From Streptomyces sp. NP-1717 (GTDB lineage: Bacteria > Actinomycetota > Actinomycetes > Streptomycetales > Streptomycetaceae), in NCBI RefSeq assembly GCF_022695985.1, contig NZ_JAAPBF010000016.1, forward strand, positions 1 to 64,000: DNA of 64,000 nt, written 5' to 3'. Under the pieces are notes generated by a model. That model ran no database searches, had not been told where the DNA came from, and saw nothing but the letters and a program-made list of their open reading frames with translations. This document shows, one piece after another, positions 35,497 to 44,724 of the stretch. The translations under genes were made by a program, and so were the position numbers. Position 1 is the first letter of the stretch. The number at the start of each line of letters is the position of its first letter.

Positions 35497-36438
35497 TCAG
35501 CCCTGCCGGGCCAGGTCCGCGGCGCCCACCAGCCCTGCCTTGCCGCCCAGTTGGGCGGCGAGAACCTGCGCGTGCGGACGCCACGCGCCGCCGATCAGCC
35601 AGCGGCGGAAGGACTTGCGGATCGGGTCGAGGACCAGTTCGCCCTCGTCCGACACACCACCGCCGACGATGAACGCCGACGGGTCGAAGAGCGAGGCCAG
35701 ATCGGCCAGGCCCGCACCGGCCCAACGGGCCAGCTCCCGGAAGGAGTCGACGGCCACCGGGTCGCCCTCGCGGGCGGCGGCGCTGACGTGCTTGCCCTCG
35801 ATGCCGTCGGGAGTACCGTCGCCGAGGCTCAGCAGGATCTCCGCGTTCTCGGGTGTGGCGTTGGCGCGTTGCTTCGCGTATCTGACGAGGGCGCGCCCCG
35901 ACGCGTACTGCTCCCAGCACCCCTGGCTGCCGCAGCCGCACAGCAACCCGTCGGGAACGACCCGGATATGGCCGAATTCCGCCGCCACACCGAACCGGCC
36001 GCGGCGCAGCTTGTTGCCGATGATGATGCCGCCGCCGAGCCCGGTGCCGAGCGTGATGCAGATGACGTCCTCGTGGCCCTGTCCGGCCCCGAACTTGTAC
36101 TCGCCCCAGGCGGCGGCGTTCGCGTCGTTCTCCACGACGACCTGCATCCCGACCCGCTGCTCGACCTTGTCCTTGAGCGGTTCGTGACGCCAGTCGATGT
36201 TCGGCGCGAAGAGTACGGTGGCGCGCTTGTCGTCGACGTAGCCGGCGGCGCCGATGCCGACGCCCTCGATCTCGTGTCCCTTGCCGGCGCCGGAGACGGC
36301 CGCGCAGATCGCGTCGATGATCCCCTCGGCAGTCGGCGGGGTGGGCACCTGGTGCGTATCGAGAATCGTGCCCTCTTCGTCGACCACGCCCGCCGCGATC
36401 TTCGTGCCGCCGATGTCGACGCCGATGGTGAGTCCCAT
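35497..36438 (-). CDS. glkA: ROK-family glucokinase
   Basis: A 313-residue glucokinase of the ROK family. The phosphate-binding loop is GVDIGGTKIAAGVVD, the catalytic Asp lies in VVENDANAAAWGE, and the ROK zinc motif is the Cys cluster CGCGSQGCWEQYASG. It matches S. coelicolor GlkA, which provides both glucose phosphorylation and a role in carbon catabolite repression. GAGGGACAC precedes the ATG. It is transcribed on its own with a strong terminator. Confidence 0.93.
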   Translation of the reverse strand: MGLTIGVDIGGTKIAAGVVDEEGTILDTHQVPTPPTAEGIIDAICAAVSGAGKGHEIEGVGIGAAGYVDDKRATVLFAPNIDWRHEPLKDKVEQRVGMQVVVENDANAAAWGEYKFGAGQGHEDVICITLGTGLGGGIIIGNKLRRGRFGVAAEFGHIRVVPDGLLCGCGSQGCWEQYASGRALVRYAKQRANATPENAEILLSLGDGTPDGIEGKHVSAAAREGDPVAVDSFRELARWAGAGLADLASLFDPSAFIVGGGVSDEGELVLDPIRKSFRRWLIGGAWRPHAQVLAAQLGGKAGLVGAADLARQG

Positions 36439-36504
36439 GTGTCCCTCAGTTTTCGGTCGAGCCCCGCTGCGGCCAACCGTACCCGAGGGCGGGCCTGCTG
36501 CTGG

Positions 36505-36981
36505 TCAGTCCAGGTCGATGCGGTTGCCGGGGGTGGGGCCCTCGTCGCGGGGATCCGAGGGGTCGTCGGCCTTTTCGTCCGACTTCTTGAGGCTGATGTC
36601 GGGCGGTACGTCCGGTCCCCGGGTCCAGCGGCGCTCGTCGCCCTCGACGGCGGAACGGTAGGCGGCAAGAAGCTCGTTCCCGGCCGCCGCGAGGTGGTCG
36701 AAGATGTCCGGGTTGCGGTCGATCACCGGCTCGACGGCGGACTTGGCCTGGTTGATGAACTGCTGGACGGCGCCCTGTGCGGCCATCCCGAGCAGCGGAC
36801 TCTGGAACGAGGACACCTTGTCGGCCACGGCGTCGACGAATCGGCGCAGCTCCTCCGAGGCCGAGCCGGGCGGCGTCCCGTGGACGGCGCGGCGGCGGGC
36901 CTTCTCGGCGGCCAGGTCCTCGGCGCAGGCCGTGGCCCACGCGTCCGGGTCGGCGGCGGGACGCTCGGTGGCATCGCTCAT
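36505..36981 (-). CDS. DUF5304 protein
   Basis: A 158-residue soluble protein matching the Streptomyces-type DUF5304 family, without known function. It opens MSDATERPAADPDAW, contains Ala-rich helices (AAEKARRRAVHG, ADKVSSFQSPLLGMAAQGAV), and ends in an acidic DPSDPRDEGPTPG tail. CGGGAG lies before the ATG. It lies upstream of glkA in the same direction with a 66-nt gap, so cotranscription is possible. Confidence 0.8.
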   Translation of the reverse strand: MSDATERPAADPDAWATACAEDLAAEKARRRAVHGTPPGSASEELRRFVDAVADKVSSFQSPLLGMAAQGAVQQFINQAKSAVEPVIDRNPDIFDHLAAAGNELLAAYRSAVEGDERRWTRGPDVPPDISLKKSDEKADDPSDPRDEGPTPGNRIDLD

Positions 36982-37069
36982 GGGTTACTCCCGCGTCGGG
37001 CAAGGCGCCTCGTCCGGGGCGGACCGGAGGCTGTGTACCTTCGACGGTACCTGAACCCGGGTGGGACGT

Positions 37070-38308
37070 TCAGGGTGTGCGCGGCCAGAGGCCCGGCTCC
37101 GGCGTGAAACGGACCTTCAGGACACCGTCCGTGAGCGCGGCGCCCGAGACGGTGCAGCGCCGCAGGGCGGCTTCGAGGGGCACGATGCGATGGAACGGGC
37201 CCACGGTCAGGAGGAGTTCGTCGCCGCGCCGCACCAGTCCGACGTCCGCCTTGGTGGCGCCGGGCAGTGGCAGGGACCACACCAGCAGGCCGTCCTCCTC
37301 CCGCCGGTCCTCGACCCACCACGGATCGCCGTGCGGCCCCGCGTCCGCGAGGTCGCCCGGGTCGCCGGGATCGCCCAGGTGGTCGAGGTCGTCCAGTCCG
37401 CGTGGGTCCCGTCCCAGGTGGCGCACCGCGCGCAGCGGCCACGCGGGGCCGTACTCCTCACCCCACTCGTCCAGGCACTTCTGCTGCTGGGCGGCGAGCG
37501 TCGCGAGCCAGGCGTCGGACGAATCGGTCGGCAGGACCTTGTTCGGTACGAGGGCGTCGACGCGCAGCCCGTACAGGCTGAGCCCGTCGCGGGCCACGCG
37601 CAGGGCGTCCCCGGCGGCCGGGCCCGGTTCGGCGACGAGCCGCACGGTCGTGGTGCCGGCCCCGATCAGCGCCTGGACGGCGGCCAGTTCCTCGTCCCTG
37701 CGGGCGGCGGCGCCGTACAGCCAGCCCGCGGGCATCGGTACGCCGGCGAGCTGCGCCATCATGGGCCGCAGCGCACGCGCGGCCTGCCGCTCGGCGGGCA
37801 GGAGGCGGCCCAGCAGCCGGCGCAGCCGCTCGGGCAGGGCCAGTACGGACAGCGCGTCGCGCAGCGGCGGCAGGTCGACGACGAGCACGTCCCAGTCGCC
37901 GGCCGAGGCCCTGCGCAGCGCCTGGAGCAGGGCGAACTGCTCGCTGCCCGGCAGCTCGGTCAGCTCCTCGCCGTCGAGGCGCCGGGCGCCGAGCATGTCG
38001 AGCGCGGTGGCGGCGCGCTCCTGGAGGGCGAGGCACTCGGTGCGGAAGTAGTCGGCGGGGTCGACACGGGCGGCCCAGAGGCCGGGCGTGACCTCGGCCG
38101 GTTCCACGGCGGGCGCGGTCCGCGCGCCCAGTACGGCGCCGGGGCCCGCCGGGTCGGCGGAGAGCAGCAGCGTGCGGCTGCCGCGCCGGGCGGCGGCCAG
38201 GGCGGTCGCCGCCGCGACGGTGCTGCGGCCCGCGCCGCCGGGACCGGTGACCAGGACCGTACGCGGGGTGCCCGTGACCGGTGCCGGGTCTGGTGCGCGT
38301 TCCGTCAT
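37070..38308 (-). CDS. ArsA-like ATPase
   Basis: A 412-residue ArsA/Get3-superfamily ATPase. The deviant Walker A reads TGPGGAGRSTVAAATALA, switch-type Asp in LLSADPAGP and VLVVDLPPLRD. The C-terminal ~80 residues look like the HSP20-like beta domain attached to some ArsA proteins. A GDPGDPGD low-complexity patch lies before it. No arsenic genes are nearby; a homologous ATPase/SRPBCC gene pair is conserved in mycobacteria (Rv2184c-Rv2185c), so a different cargo is likely. Start and the SRPBCC stop share one base. Confidence 0.85.
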   Translation of the reverse strand: MTERAPDPAPVTGTPRTVLVTGPGGAGRSTVAAATALAAARRGSRTLLLSADPAGPGAVLGARTAPAVEPAEVTPGLWAARVDPADYFRTECLALQERAATALDMLGARRLDGEELTELPGSEQFALLQALRRASAGDWDVLVVDLPPLRDALSVLALPERLRRLLGRLLPAERQAARALRPMMAQLAGVPMPAGWLYGAAARRDEELAAVQALIGAGTTTVRLVAEPGPAAGDALRVARDGLSLYGLRVDALVPNKVLPTDSSDAWLATLAAQQQKCLDEWGEEYGPAWPLRAVRHLGRDPRGLDDLDHLGDPGDPGDLADAGPHGDPWWVEDRREEDGLLVWSLPLPGATKADVGLVRRGDELLLTVGPFHRIVPLEAALRRCTVSGAALTDGVLKVRFTPEPGLWPRTP

Positions 38309-38790
38309 CAGACGGTGGGCGTCTCGGCCGCTCCGGCGGATCCGGGGGTGCCGGGGGCGCTCTCGACGCGCTTCTTCAGACCGGCCAGGGCGCGGTCGAT
38401 GATGACCTTCTCCGCCTTGCGCTTGATCATGCCGAGCATCGGGATCTTGACGTCGACGGTCAGCCGGTAGGTGACCTCGGTGCGGCCGCCGCCCGCCGGT
38501 GCCAGGTGGTAGGAGCCGTCGAGCGAGCGCAGCATCTGGGACTTGACCAGCGTCCAGCTGACCTCGTCACCGCCGGTCCAGGTGTACGCGAGGGTGTGGT
38601 CGTCCTTGATCGCGCCGGCGTCGAGCACCAGCCTGACCTGCTCCGCGCGGCCCTCGGCGTCGGTGGACAGGACCTCGGCCTCCTTCACCTCGCCGGTCCA
38701 CTCGGGATAGCGGGCGAAGTCGGCGATCACGCCCATCACGTCGGCGGGTGCCGCCTCGATCGTGATGCTCGACTTGGTGTGTTCCGCCAT
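38308..38790 (-). CDS. SRPBCC (polyketide cyclase-like) protein
   Basis: A 160-residue START/SRPBCC-fold protein with a hydrophobic cavity: SSITIEAAPADVMGVIADFARYP at the start and WTLVKSQMLRSLDGSY in the middle are typical. The tail is Pro/Gly/Ala-rich. GGAGGAG precedes the ATG. It is coupled to the downstream ArsA-like gene by a one-base overlap. The M. tuberculosis counterpart in the same place is Rv2185c (TB16.3). Ligand unknown; not part of a polyketide cluster. Confidence 0.87.
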   Translation of the reverse strand: MAEHTKSSITIEAAPADVMGVIADFARYPEWTGEVKEAEVLSTDAEGRAEQVRLVLDAGAIKDDHTLAYTWTGGDEVSWTLVKSQMLRSLDGSYHLAPAGGGRTEVTYRLTVDVKIPMLGMIKRKAEKVIIDRALAGLKKRVESAPGTPGSAGAAETPTV

Positions 38791-38890
38791 CGACGTGCTC
38801 CTCCAGATGGTGTCCCCCCGGCGAAGCGGGGCGACGGTCCCGCTTACCGGTACCGGCCGTGCGGTGTGCAGGTTATCGCGTGCCCGGCGG

Positions 38891-39793
38891 TCACCATTCC
38901 ATGGCCCAGGGCCGTCCGGTGGACGCGAAGTGGCCGACGTTCACGCACTCCGTCGAGCCGACGCGCATCCGGGGCGCGAGCGGCTGGTGGACATGGCCGA
39001 AGAGGGCGTACCTCGGTCTCGTCCGGTGGATGGCGTCCAGCAGCGCGCGGCTGCCGCGCTCGAAGCGGCGGGCGACGGTGTCGTACGTCAGCTCCGGCAC
39101 CTCGGGCGGTATGTGCGAGCACAGCACGTCGACCTCGCCGAGCCGCTCGACCTTCGCCGCGTACTCCTCGTCGGAGATCTCGTACGGGGTGCGCATCGGA
39201 GTGCGCAGGCCACCGCCGACGAAGCCGAAGACCCGTCCGCCGATCTCGACCCGCTCACCGTCGAGGACGGTCGTGCCCGGTCCGGCGTACTCGGGCCAGA
39301 GGGCGGGGATGTCGACGTTGCCGTAGGTGGCGTACGTCGGATTGGGGAGGACGGCGAACATTTCGGCGTACTGACGCCGCACCGCCGACTCGATGGCGGT
39401 GTCCCGGTCGGTGGCCAGCGCGGCCCAGAGGGCGCGGCCCAGCTCACGGGCCTCGTCGAAGCGGCGGGCGGTGCGCAGCTCCACGATCCGGTCGGCGTTC
39501 TCCTCGCCGAAGAGGTCGGGGAAGATGCCGCGGGAGTGGTCGGCGTAGTCGAGGAAGAGGACGAGGTCGCCGAGGCAGATCAGGGCGTCGGCGCCGTCAC
39601 CGGCCGTGGCGAGGTCGCGGCTGTTGCCGTGGACGTCGCTGACGACGTGGACACGGGTGCGTGTGCGGGCGTTCCCGCCGGGTACGCCGGGCCCCGCGCC
39701 CGGGTCGCCGCCCGTGTCGCCGTCCCTGCCGCCGCCCGTGCCGCCGGCGCCGCTGTCGCCGCCGTTCCTGCCGCTGTTCCCGCCACCGCGCAT
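38891..39793 (-). CDS. Metallophosphoesterase
   Basis: A calcineurin-like phosphoesterase of 300 residues. After a Gly-rich, low-complexity N-terminus of about 40 residues come the metal motifs VVSDVHGNSRDLA, LICLGDLVLF, ATYGNVD, and CSHIPPE with GHVHQPLAPRM at the end. Substrate unknown. I prefer ATG at 39793 over GTG at 39802 because TAGGGT (39806-39801) lies exactly 7 nt before the ATG, which fits a leaderless transcript; the GTG would place the promoter box inside the untranscribed region. Confidence 0.85.
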   Translation of the reverse strand: MRGGGNSGRNGGDSGAGGTGGGRDGDTGGDPGAGPGVPGGNARTRTRVHVVSDVHGNSRDLATAGDGADALICLGDLVLFLDYADHSRGIFPDLFGEENADRIVELRTARRFDEARELGRALWAALATDRDTAIESAVRRQYAEMFAVLPNPTYATYGNVDIPALWPEYAGPGTTVLDGERVEIGGRVFGFVGGGLRTPMRTPYEISDEEYAAKVERLGEVDVLCSHIPPEVPELTYDTVARRFERGSRALLDAIHRTRPRYALFGHVHQPLAPRMRVGSTECVNVGHFASTGRPWAMEW

Positions 39794-40072
39794 GCCGCTC
39801 ACCCTAGATCGCCGCTCTCCCGCTGTGTAGAGGGGTCCGGACCTGCGGTTACCGGCACGGCCGGACCGCCGTGGACTACTCTGCGCGAAGGACCGTCAAA
39901 AAACGTGTGACGCGGGGAACATCTGGCCGGGCCCCCCTATCCGGAACCCAGTACCGATGGGTAACGTCCGGGCAGTCCCAGTCGTGCTCAACCCCCCGAG
40001 AGCACCTGCCCGATGTGGACCGCAGCCGGTTCGGCACAGTGTCGTGCCCCCGGCGCCCGACGAGGAGCAGTC

Positions 40073-41869
40073 TTGCGCGAGTTCAGCCTTCCGGCCCTGT
40101 ACGAGGTCCCCTCGGACGGCAACCTGACGGATCTCATCCGCCGCAACGCCGCTCAGCATCCCGATGTCGCGGTCCTCGGCCGCAAGGTCGCCGGTGCGTG
40201 GACGGATGTCACGGCCACCCGGTTCCTCGCCGAGGTGCGGGCGGTGGCGAAGGGGCTGATCGCGTCGGGCATCCGGCCGGGTGAGCGGGTCGCCCTGATG
40301 TCACGCACCCGGTACGAGTGGGTGCTGTTCGACTTCGCGATCTGGAGCGCGGGCGCCGTCACCGTGCCGGTGTTCGAGACGAGCTCGGCCGAGCAGGTCC
40401 AGTGGATACTCGGCGATTCGGGCGCGGCCGCCGTGGTCGTGGAGTCCGGCGTGCACGTCGCCGCGGTCGGGTCCGTCTCGGACGGCCTGCCGGAACTGCG
40501 GCACGTCTGGCAGATCGACAAGGGCTGTGTCGCGGAACTGACCGCCGCCGGGGCGGAGGTCCCCGAGTCGGTGGTCGACGAACGCAGCGCGACCGCGAAG
40601 GCCGACGACCCGGCGACGATCGTCTACACGTCGGGGACGACCGGCCGCCCCAAGGGCTGCGTGCTGACGCACCGCGCCTTCTTCGCGGAGTGCGGCAACG
40701 TGGTGGAGCGGCTGAAGCCGCTGTTCCGTACGGGCGAGTGTTCCGTCCTGCTCTTCCTGCCCGCCGCGCACGTCTTCGGACGGCTGGTGGCGGTGGCGTC
40801 GGTGATGGCGCCGATCAAGCTCGGCTGCGTACCGGACATCAAGGATCTGACCAAGGAGCTGGCCTCGTTCCGGCCGACGCTGATCCTCGGGGTGCCGCGC
40901 GTCTTCGAGAAGGTCTACAACTCGGCGCGGGCGAAGGCCCAGGCGGACGGCAAGGGCAAGATCTTCGACCGCGCGGCGCGCACGGCGATCGAGTACAGCC
41001 GCGCGCTGAGCGGCGCGCAGGGTCCGTCCGCCGGACTCAGGATCAGGCACAAGGTCTTCGACGTGCTCGTGTACCGCAAACTGCGGGCGGTCCTCGGCGG
41101 CCGGGGCGAGTACGCGATCTCCGGCGGCGCCCCTCTCGGCGAACGGCTCGGGCACTTCTTCCGGGGCATCGGCTTCACCGTGCTGGAGGGGTACGGCCTC
41201 ACGGAGACGTGCGCGGCCACGGCCTTCAACCCGTGGGACCGGCAGAAGATCGGCACGGTCGGGCAGCCCCTGCCCGGTTCGGTGATCCGTATCGCCGACG
41301 ACGGCGAGGTGCTGCTGCACGGCGAGCACCTGTTCAAGGGGTACTGGAACAACGAGGCGGCGACGGCGGAGGCGCTGGCCGACGGCTGGTTCCACTCCGG
41401 CGACATCGGCACCCTCGACGAGGACGGGTATCTCGCGATCACCGGCCGCAAGAAGGAGATCCTGGTGACGGCGGGCGGCAAGAACGTCGCACCCGCCGTG
41501 ATCGAGGACCGTATCCGCGCGCACGCGCTGGTCGCGGAGTGCATGGTGGTCGGCGACGGCCGTCCGTTCGTGGGCGCGCTGGTCACGATCGACGAGGAGT
41601 TCCTGGCCCACTGGGCCAGGGACCACGGCAAGCCGGCGGGCTCGACGACGGCGTCGCTGCACGACGACCCGGATCTGCTGGCGGCGGTCCAGCAGGCGGT
41701 GGACGACGGCAACGCGGCGGTCTCGAAGGCGGAGTCGGTGCGGAAGTTCCGTGTCCTGGACGCGCAGTTCACGGAGGACGCGGGGCACATCACGCCGTCG
41801 CTGAAGCTGAAGCGGGGCGTGGTGGCGAAGGACTTCGCGGACGAGATCGAGTCGGTCTACCGCGCGTAG
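40073..41869 (+). CDS. Long-chain fatty acid-CoA ligase (AMP-binding)
   Basis: A 598-residue acyl-adenylate-forming enzyme of the FadD15 type. The P-loop is IVYTSGTTGRPKG, the A5 motif EGYGLTETCAA, and A7 to A10 are FHSGDIGTLDEDGYL, ITGRKKEILVTAGGKNV, and the lysine in SLKLKRGVV. It activates long-chain fatty acids to CoA esters for membrane or degradation pathways. TTG at 40073 is preceded by GAGGAG at 5-6 nt; the longer frame from 40013 has no good RBS. It converges on the glycosyltransferase gene. Confidence 0.92.
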   Translation: MREFSLPALYEVPSDGNLTDLIRRNAAQHPDVAVLGRKVAGAWTDVTATRFLAEVRAVAKGLIASGIRPGERVALMSRTRYEWVLFDFAIWSAGAVTVPVFETSSAEQVQWILGDSGAAAVVVESGVHVAAVGSVSDGLPELRHVWQIDKGCVAELTAAGAEVPESVVDERSATAKADDPATIVYTSGTTGRPKGCVLTHRAFFAECGNVVERLKPLFRTGECSVLLFLPAAHVFGRLVAVASVMAPIKLGCVPDIKDLTKELASFRPTLILGVPRVFEKVYNSARAKAQADGKGKIFDRAARTAIEYSRALSGAQGPSAGLRIRHKVFDVLVYRKLRAVLGGRGEYAISGGAPLGERLGHFFRGIGFTVLEGYGLTETCAATAFNPWDRQKIGTVGQPLPGSVIRIADDGEVLLHGEHLFKGYWNNEAATAEALADGWFHSGDIGTLDEDGYLAITGRKKEILVTAGGKNVAPAVIEDRIRAHALVAECMVVGDGRPFVGALVTIDEEFLAHWARDHGKPAGSTTASLHDDPDLLAAVQQAVDDGNAAVSKAESVRKFRVLDAQFTEDAGHITPSLKLKRGVVAKDFADEIESVYRA

Positions 41870-41912
41870 GTGCGGCCGTAGGGGTGCGGGGTTCGCCGGG
41901 CGGCGGGTTCGT

Positions 41913-42019
41913 CCTCAAACGCCGGACGGGCTGGATGTGCGGCCACCTGCCGCCGCCGCCCGCGGAGAGGCTCCGGCCCGTCCGGCCCCGGGGTCCGTCC
42001 TCAAACGCCGGACGGGCTG
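41913..42019. repeat. Two copies of a dispersed Streptomyces repeat
   Basis: CCTCAAACGCCGGACGGGCTG occurs at 41913-41933 and again at 41999-42019, 86 nt apart. Similar copies lie at 28911 and 53506. All copies sit in intergenic hairpin regions. A third partial GCCGGACGGGCTGGAGA follows at about 42028. Confidence 0.85.
41976..42017. terminator. Hairpin between convergent acyl-CoA ligase and glycosyltransferase genes
   Basis: GCCCGTCCGGC (41976-41986) pairs with GCCGGACGGGC (42007-42017), an 11-bp stem with a 20-nt loop. It is formed by the dispersed repeat and probably ends transcription from both sides. Confidence 0.65.
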
Positions 42020-42052
42020 GGATTGCGGCCGGACGGGCTGGAGATGCGGCTT

Positions 42053-43207
42053 CTACAGGAGTGTGCGGAGCTTTGTCGCCAGGAGGTCCCAGCGCCAGCG
42101 TTCCTGGACCCATTCGCGGCCCCGGCGGCCCATCCGTTGCCGCAGTTCGGGGTCCTGGAGCAGCGTCACGACGCGGTCCGCCGACTCCTCGGCCGCGACC
42201 GTGGCGGGGCCGCCGCGCACCACCCAGCCCGTCTCGCCGTCCAGCACCGCGTCCGGCGCGCCGCCGGAGTCGCCCGCGACCACCGGGAGCCCCGTCGCGG
42301 ACGCCTCCAGGTAGACGATGCCCAGGCCCTCCACGTCGAGGCCGCCCCGGCGGGTGCGGCAGGGCATCGCGAAGACGTCGCCCGCGCCGTAGTGGGCGGG
42401 CAGTTCGGACCAGGGCACGGGGCCGGTGAAGCGCACGGAGTCGCCGACGCCGGTGTCGGCCGCCAGCTTGCGCAGTTCCTTGGCGTACGGCCCGCCGCCG
42501 ACGATCAGCAGTACGGCGTCCGGGACCCTCGCCAGGATCGCCGGCATGGCGAGGATCAGCGTGTCCTGTCCCTTGCGCGGCACCAGCCGGGAGACGCAGA
42601 CGACGACGGGCCGCTCGGCGAGCCCCAGCCGTTCGCGTACCGCGTCGCCCCCCGAAGCCGGGTGGAACGTCTTCTCGTCGACGCCGGGCGGCAGTTGGAC
42701 CATGCGCCCGGCCGCCTCCGGCGTGAGCGCGCCGGCGATGCGTGAGCGGGTGTACTCGCCGAGGTAGGTGATCGTGTCCGTGCCCTCGCCGATACGGCGC
42801 AACAGCTGCCGCGCCACGGGCAGTTGCGCCCACCCCGCCTCGTGGCCGTGCGAGGTGGCCACGATCCGCCGGGCGCCGGCCCGGCGCAGCGCGGGCCCCA
42901 TCAGCCCGAGCGGCGCCGCGGCGCCGAACCACACGGACTCGCAGCCGTGTTCGCGCAGCAGCCCCACCGCGCGCTCGGTCGCCCCCGGGGTCGGCAGCAG
43001 CATCGTCGTGCGGTCGCGTACGACCGTGAAGGGCTGCTCGGCGTCGAAGGCCGCCGTCGCCTCCACGCCCTCGGCGCCACGCTTCCAGGTGGAGGCGTAG
43101 ACGACGATCCGCCCGGGGTCCAGCCGGAGCGCCATGTTGTGCAGGAACGCCTGGATACCACCGGGCCGGGGCGGGAAGTCGTTGGTCACGATCAAGGTCT
43201 TGTGCAT
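42053..43207 (-). CDS. GT4 glycosyltransferase, PimB-like
   Basis: A 384-residue GT-B glycosyltransferase. The acceptor side opens TLIVTNDFPPRPGGIQAFL; the nucleotide-sugar side has VVVCVSRLVPRKGQDTLI and the EX7E element around GLGIVYLEASATGLP with AGDSGGAPDAV. By sequence feel and by position (next to an acyl-CoA ligase and near an NlpC gene, as in the Rv2187-Rv2190c region) it corresponds to PimB', the mannosyltransferase adding the second mannose to phosphatidylinositol. Sugar and acceptor are inferred. Confidence 0.85.
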   Translation of the reverse strand: MHKTLIVTNDFPPRPGGIQAFLHNMALRLDPGRIVVYASTWKRGAEGVEATAAFDAEQPFTVVRDRTTMLLPTPGATERAVGLLREHGCESVWFGAAAPLGLMGPALRRAGARRIVATSHGHEAGWAQLPVARQLLRRIGEGTDTITYLGEYTRSRIAGALTPEAAGRMVQLPPGVDEKTFHPASGGDAVRERLGLAERPVVVCVSRLVPRKGQDTLILAMPAILARVPDAVLLIVGGGPYAKELRKLAADTGVGDSVRFTGPVPWSELPAHYGAGDVFAMPCRTRRGGLDVEGLGIVYLEASATGLPVVAGDSGGAPDAVLDGETGWVVRGGPATVAAEESADRVVTLLQDPELRQRMGRRGREWVQERWRWDLLATKLRTLL

Positions 43208-43316
43208 CGTCGCCGACAGTACCGAACGGCCCCGCCTCATCGCTCTCGCGCCCGTCCGCCCGCATGATGGCTCCCGCCACGCATATCCATATATCTGACA
43301 AAACGGGCAGGTGCTC

Positions 43317-44657
43317 ATGGCGGTCGGGGACAGGACGCACACCCACGTCGAAGCGGCCGGGGCGGCCGGTGGATCCGGAAGGGGCGGCGCGCTCGCCGCG
43401 CTCGGGCCGATCGCGGTATGGCTGCTCACCAGGACCGTACTGATGCTCTGGGTGCTGGGAATCCTCGTCGCGCCGGGCGTCGATGTCACGCCGGACGTCT
43501 CGGTGACCTACCGGGGCTGGTACGACATCCTGCTCACCGGCACCTTCCCCCGCTCCGACGTCACCTGGCAGTACCCGCCCGCCGCCGCGTTCGCGATCCT
43601 CTCCCCCGCCCTGCTGCCCTTCCTCGGCTACGCCACCGCGTTCTTCACCCTGTGCCTGCTCTGCGACGCGCTGGTCCTCGGCCTGCTGCTGCGCGCCGCC
43701 CGGCGCCCGGGAGGCTCGTCGCGCGGCGTGTGGGTGTGGGTGGCCGGTCTGGCACTGCTCGGGCCCACCGTGTACGCGCGCTACGACCTGATGGTGACCG
43801 CCGTCGCCGTCGGCGCGCTTCTCGCGGGCCTCCGCAGACCCCAACTGCTGGGCGCGCTCGCGGGGTTCGGGGCGCTGCTGAAGGTGTGGCCGGTACTGCT
43901 GCTGATCGGTACGCCGCGGGGCCGGGCCACCCGGCTCTCCTGGTCCGCCGCCGTCGCGAGCGGCCTCGCGCTGCTGGCCGTGGTGTCCGCCGCGCTCCCG
44001 GGCGCGCTGGACTTCCTCACCGCGCAGCGCGACCGGGGCACCGAGGTCGAGTCGCTGGGCGCGCTGGTCTTCCATGTGGCCCGCCATCTCGGCTGGGACG
44101 GCGCCGTGATGTTCAGTTACGGCTCGGTGGAGTTCCGGGGGCCGTACGTCCCGCTCGTCAGCGCCCTCGCTCTCGTCCTCTCCGCGGCCGCCTTCGGCTG
44201 GCTGCTCGTCTGGCGGCTGCGGGCGCGGACGCTCACGCCGGGCACCCTGTGCGACGCGGCGTTCGCCGCCGTCCTGCTCTTCACCGTCACGAGCCGGGTG
44301 ATCAGCCCCCAGTACATGATCTGGCTGGTGGGCCTGGCCGCCGTGTGCCTGCTCGCGCGGTCGAGCCCGATGACGTCGCCCGCGGTGCTCGTGGTGGTGG
44401 CCTCCGGGGTCACGGCGCTCGAATTCCCGCTGTTCTTCTCGCACGTGACGGCCAGCGATCCGCTGGGTGTGACCCTCCTCGTCGTACGCAACGGGCTGCT
44501 GGCCGCCGCGGCGCTGACCGCGTGCGGCCGGCTGTGGCGCGGGACGGTGCCCGCGCCGCGACCGCGCGCACGCCGGGAGACGGCGGACGCGGCCCCCGGC
44601 GGGGACGTGGGCGCGCGGGACGGCGAGGAGGGCACCTACCGGCTTCTCGGCCCCTGA
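43317..44657 (+). CDS. GT87-like membrane glycosyltransferase
   Basis: A 446-residue polytopic membrane protein with about ten hydrophobic spans, of the GT87/DUF2029 type that uses polyprenyl-phosphate mannose outside the cell. SDVTWQYPPAAAFAI contains the Asp and YPP motif of this class; YARYDLMVTAVAVGALL and VSRVISPQYMIW-like segments follow. The C-terminal tail is charged and cytosolic. GTG at 43311 is an alternative to ATG at 43317. The neighbouring PimB-like gene is divergent, so both may serve envelope mannosylation. Confidence 0.85.
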   Translation: MAVGDRTHTHVEAAGAAGGSGRGGALAALGPIAVWLLTRTVLMLWVLGILVAPGVDVTPDVSVTYRGWYDILLTGTFPRSDVTWQYPPAAAFAILSPALLPFLGYATAFFTLCLLCDALVLGLLLRAARRPGGSSRGVWVWVAGLALLGPTVYARYDLMVTAVAVGALLAGLRRPQLLGALAGFGALLKVWPVLLLIGTPRGRATRLSWSAAVASGLALLAVVSAALPGALDFLTAQRDRGTEVESLGALVFHVARHLGWDGAVMFSYGSVEFRGPYVPLVSALALVLSAAAFGWLLVWRLRARTLTPGTLCDAAFAAVLLFTVTSRVISPQYMIWLVGLAAVCLLARSSPMTSPAVLVVVASGVTALEFPLFFSHVTASDPLGVTLLVVRNGLLAAAALTACGRLWRGTVPAPRPRARRETADAAPGGDVGARDGEEGTYRLLGP

Positions 44658-44667
44658 CGGCCCGGCA

Positions 44668-44696
44668 GAGCCCCGTACGGGCGCCGTGCGGGGCTC
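44668..44696. terminator. Hairpin between convergent GT87-like and lipoprotein genes
   Basis: GAGCCCCG (44668-44675) pairs with CGGGGCTC (44689-44696), extendable by further pairs into the loop. It lies 11 nt after the GT87-like stop and just before the lipoprotein gene end. Confidence 0.65.
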
Positions 44697-44724
44697 ACCG
44701 GGGCTGCCGCTCCCCCGCCCCCGC

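Noticed and set aside
37070..38308. Arsenic resistance through the ArsA-like ATPase
   Set aside because: No arsenite pump, reductase or ArsR regulator is near. The ATPase is paired with an SRPBCC protein, a conserved actinobacterial arrangement unrelated to arsenic.
38308..38790. Polyketide cluster member (cyclase-like)
   Set aside because: The SRPBCC fold is generic, and no ketosynthase or acyl carrier protein is encoded in the window.
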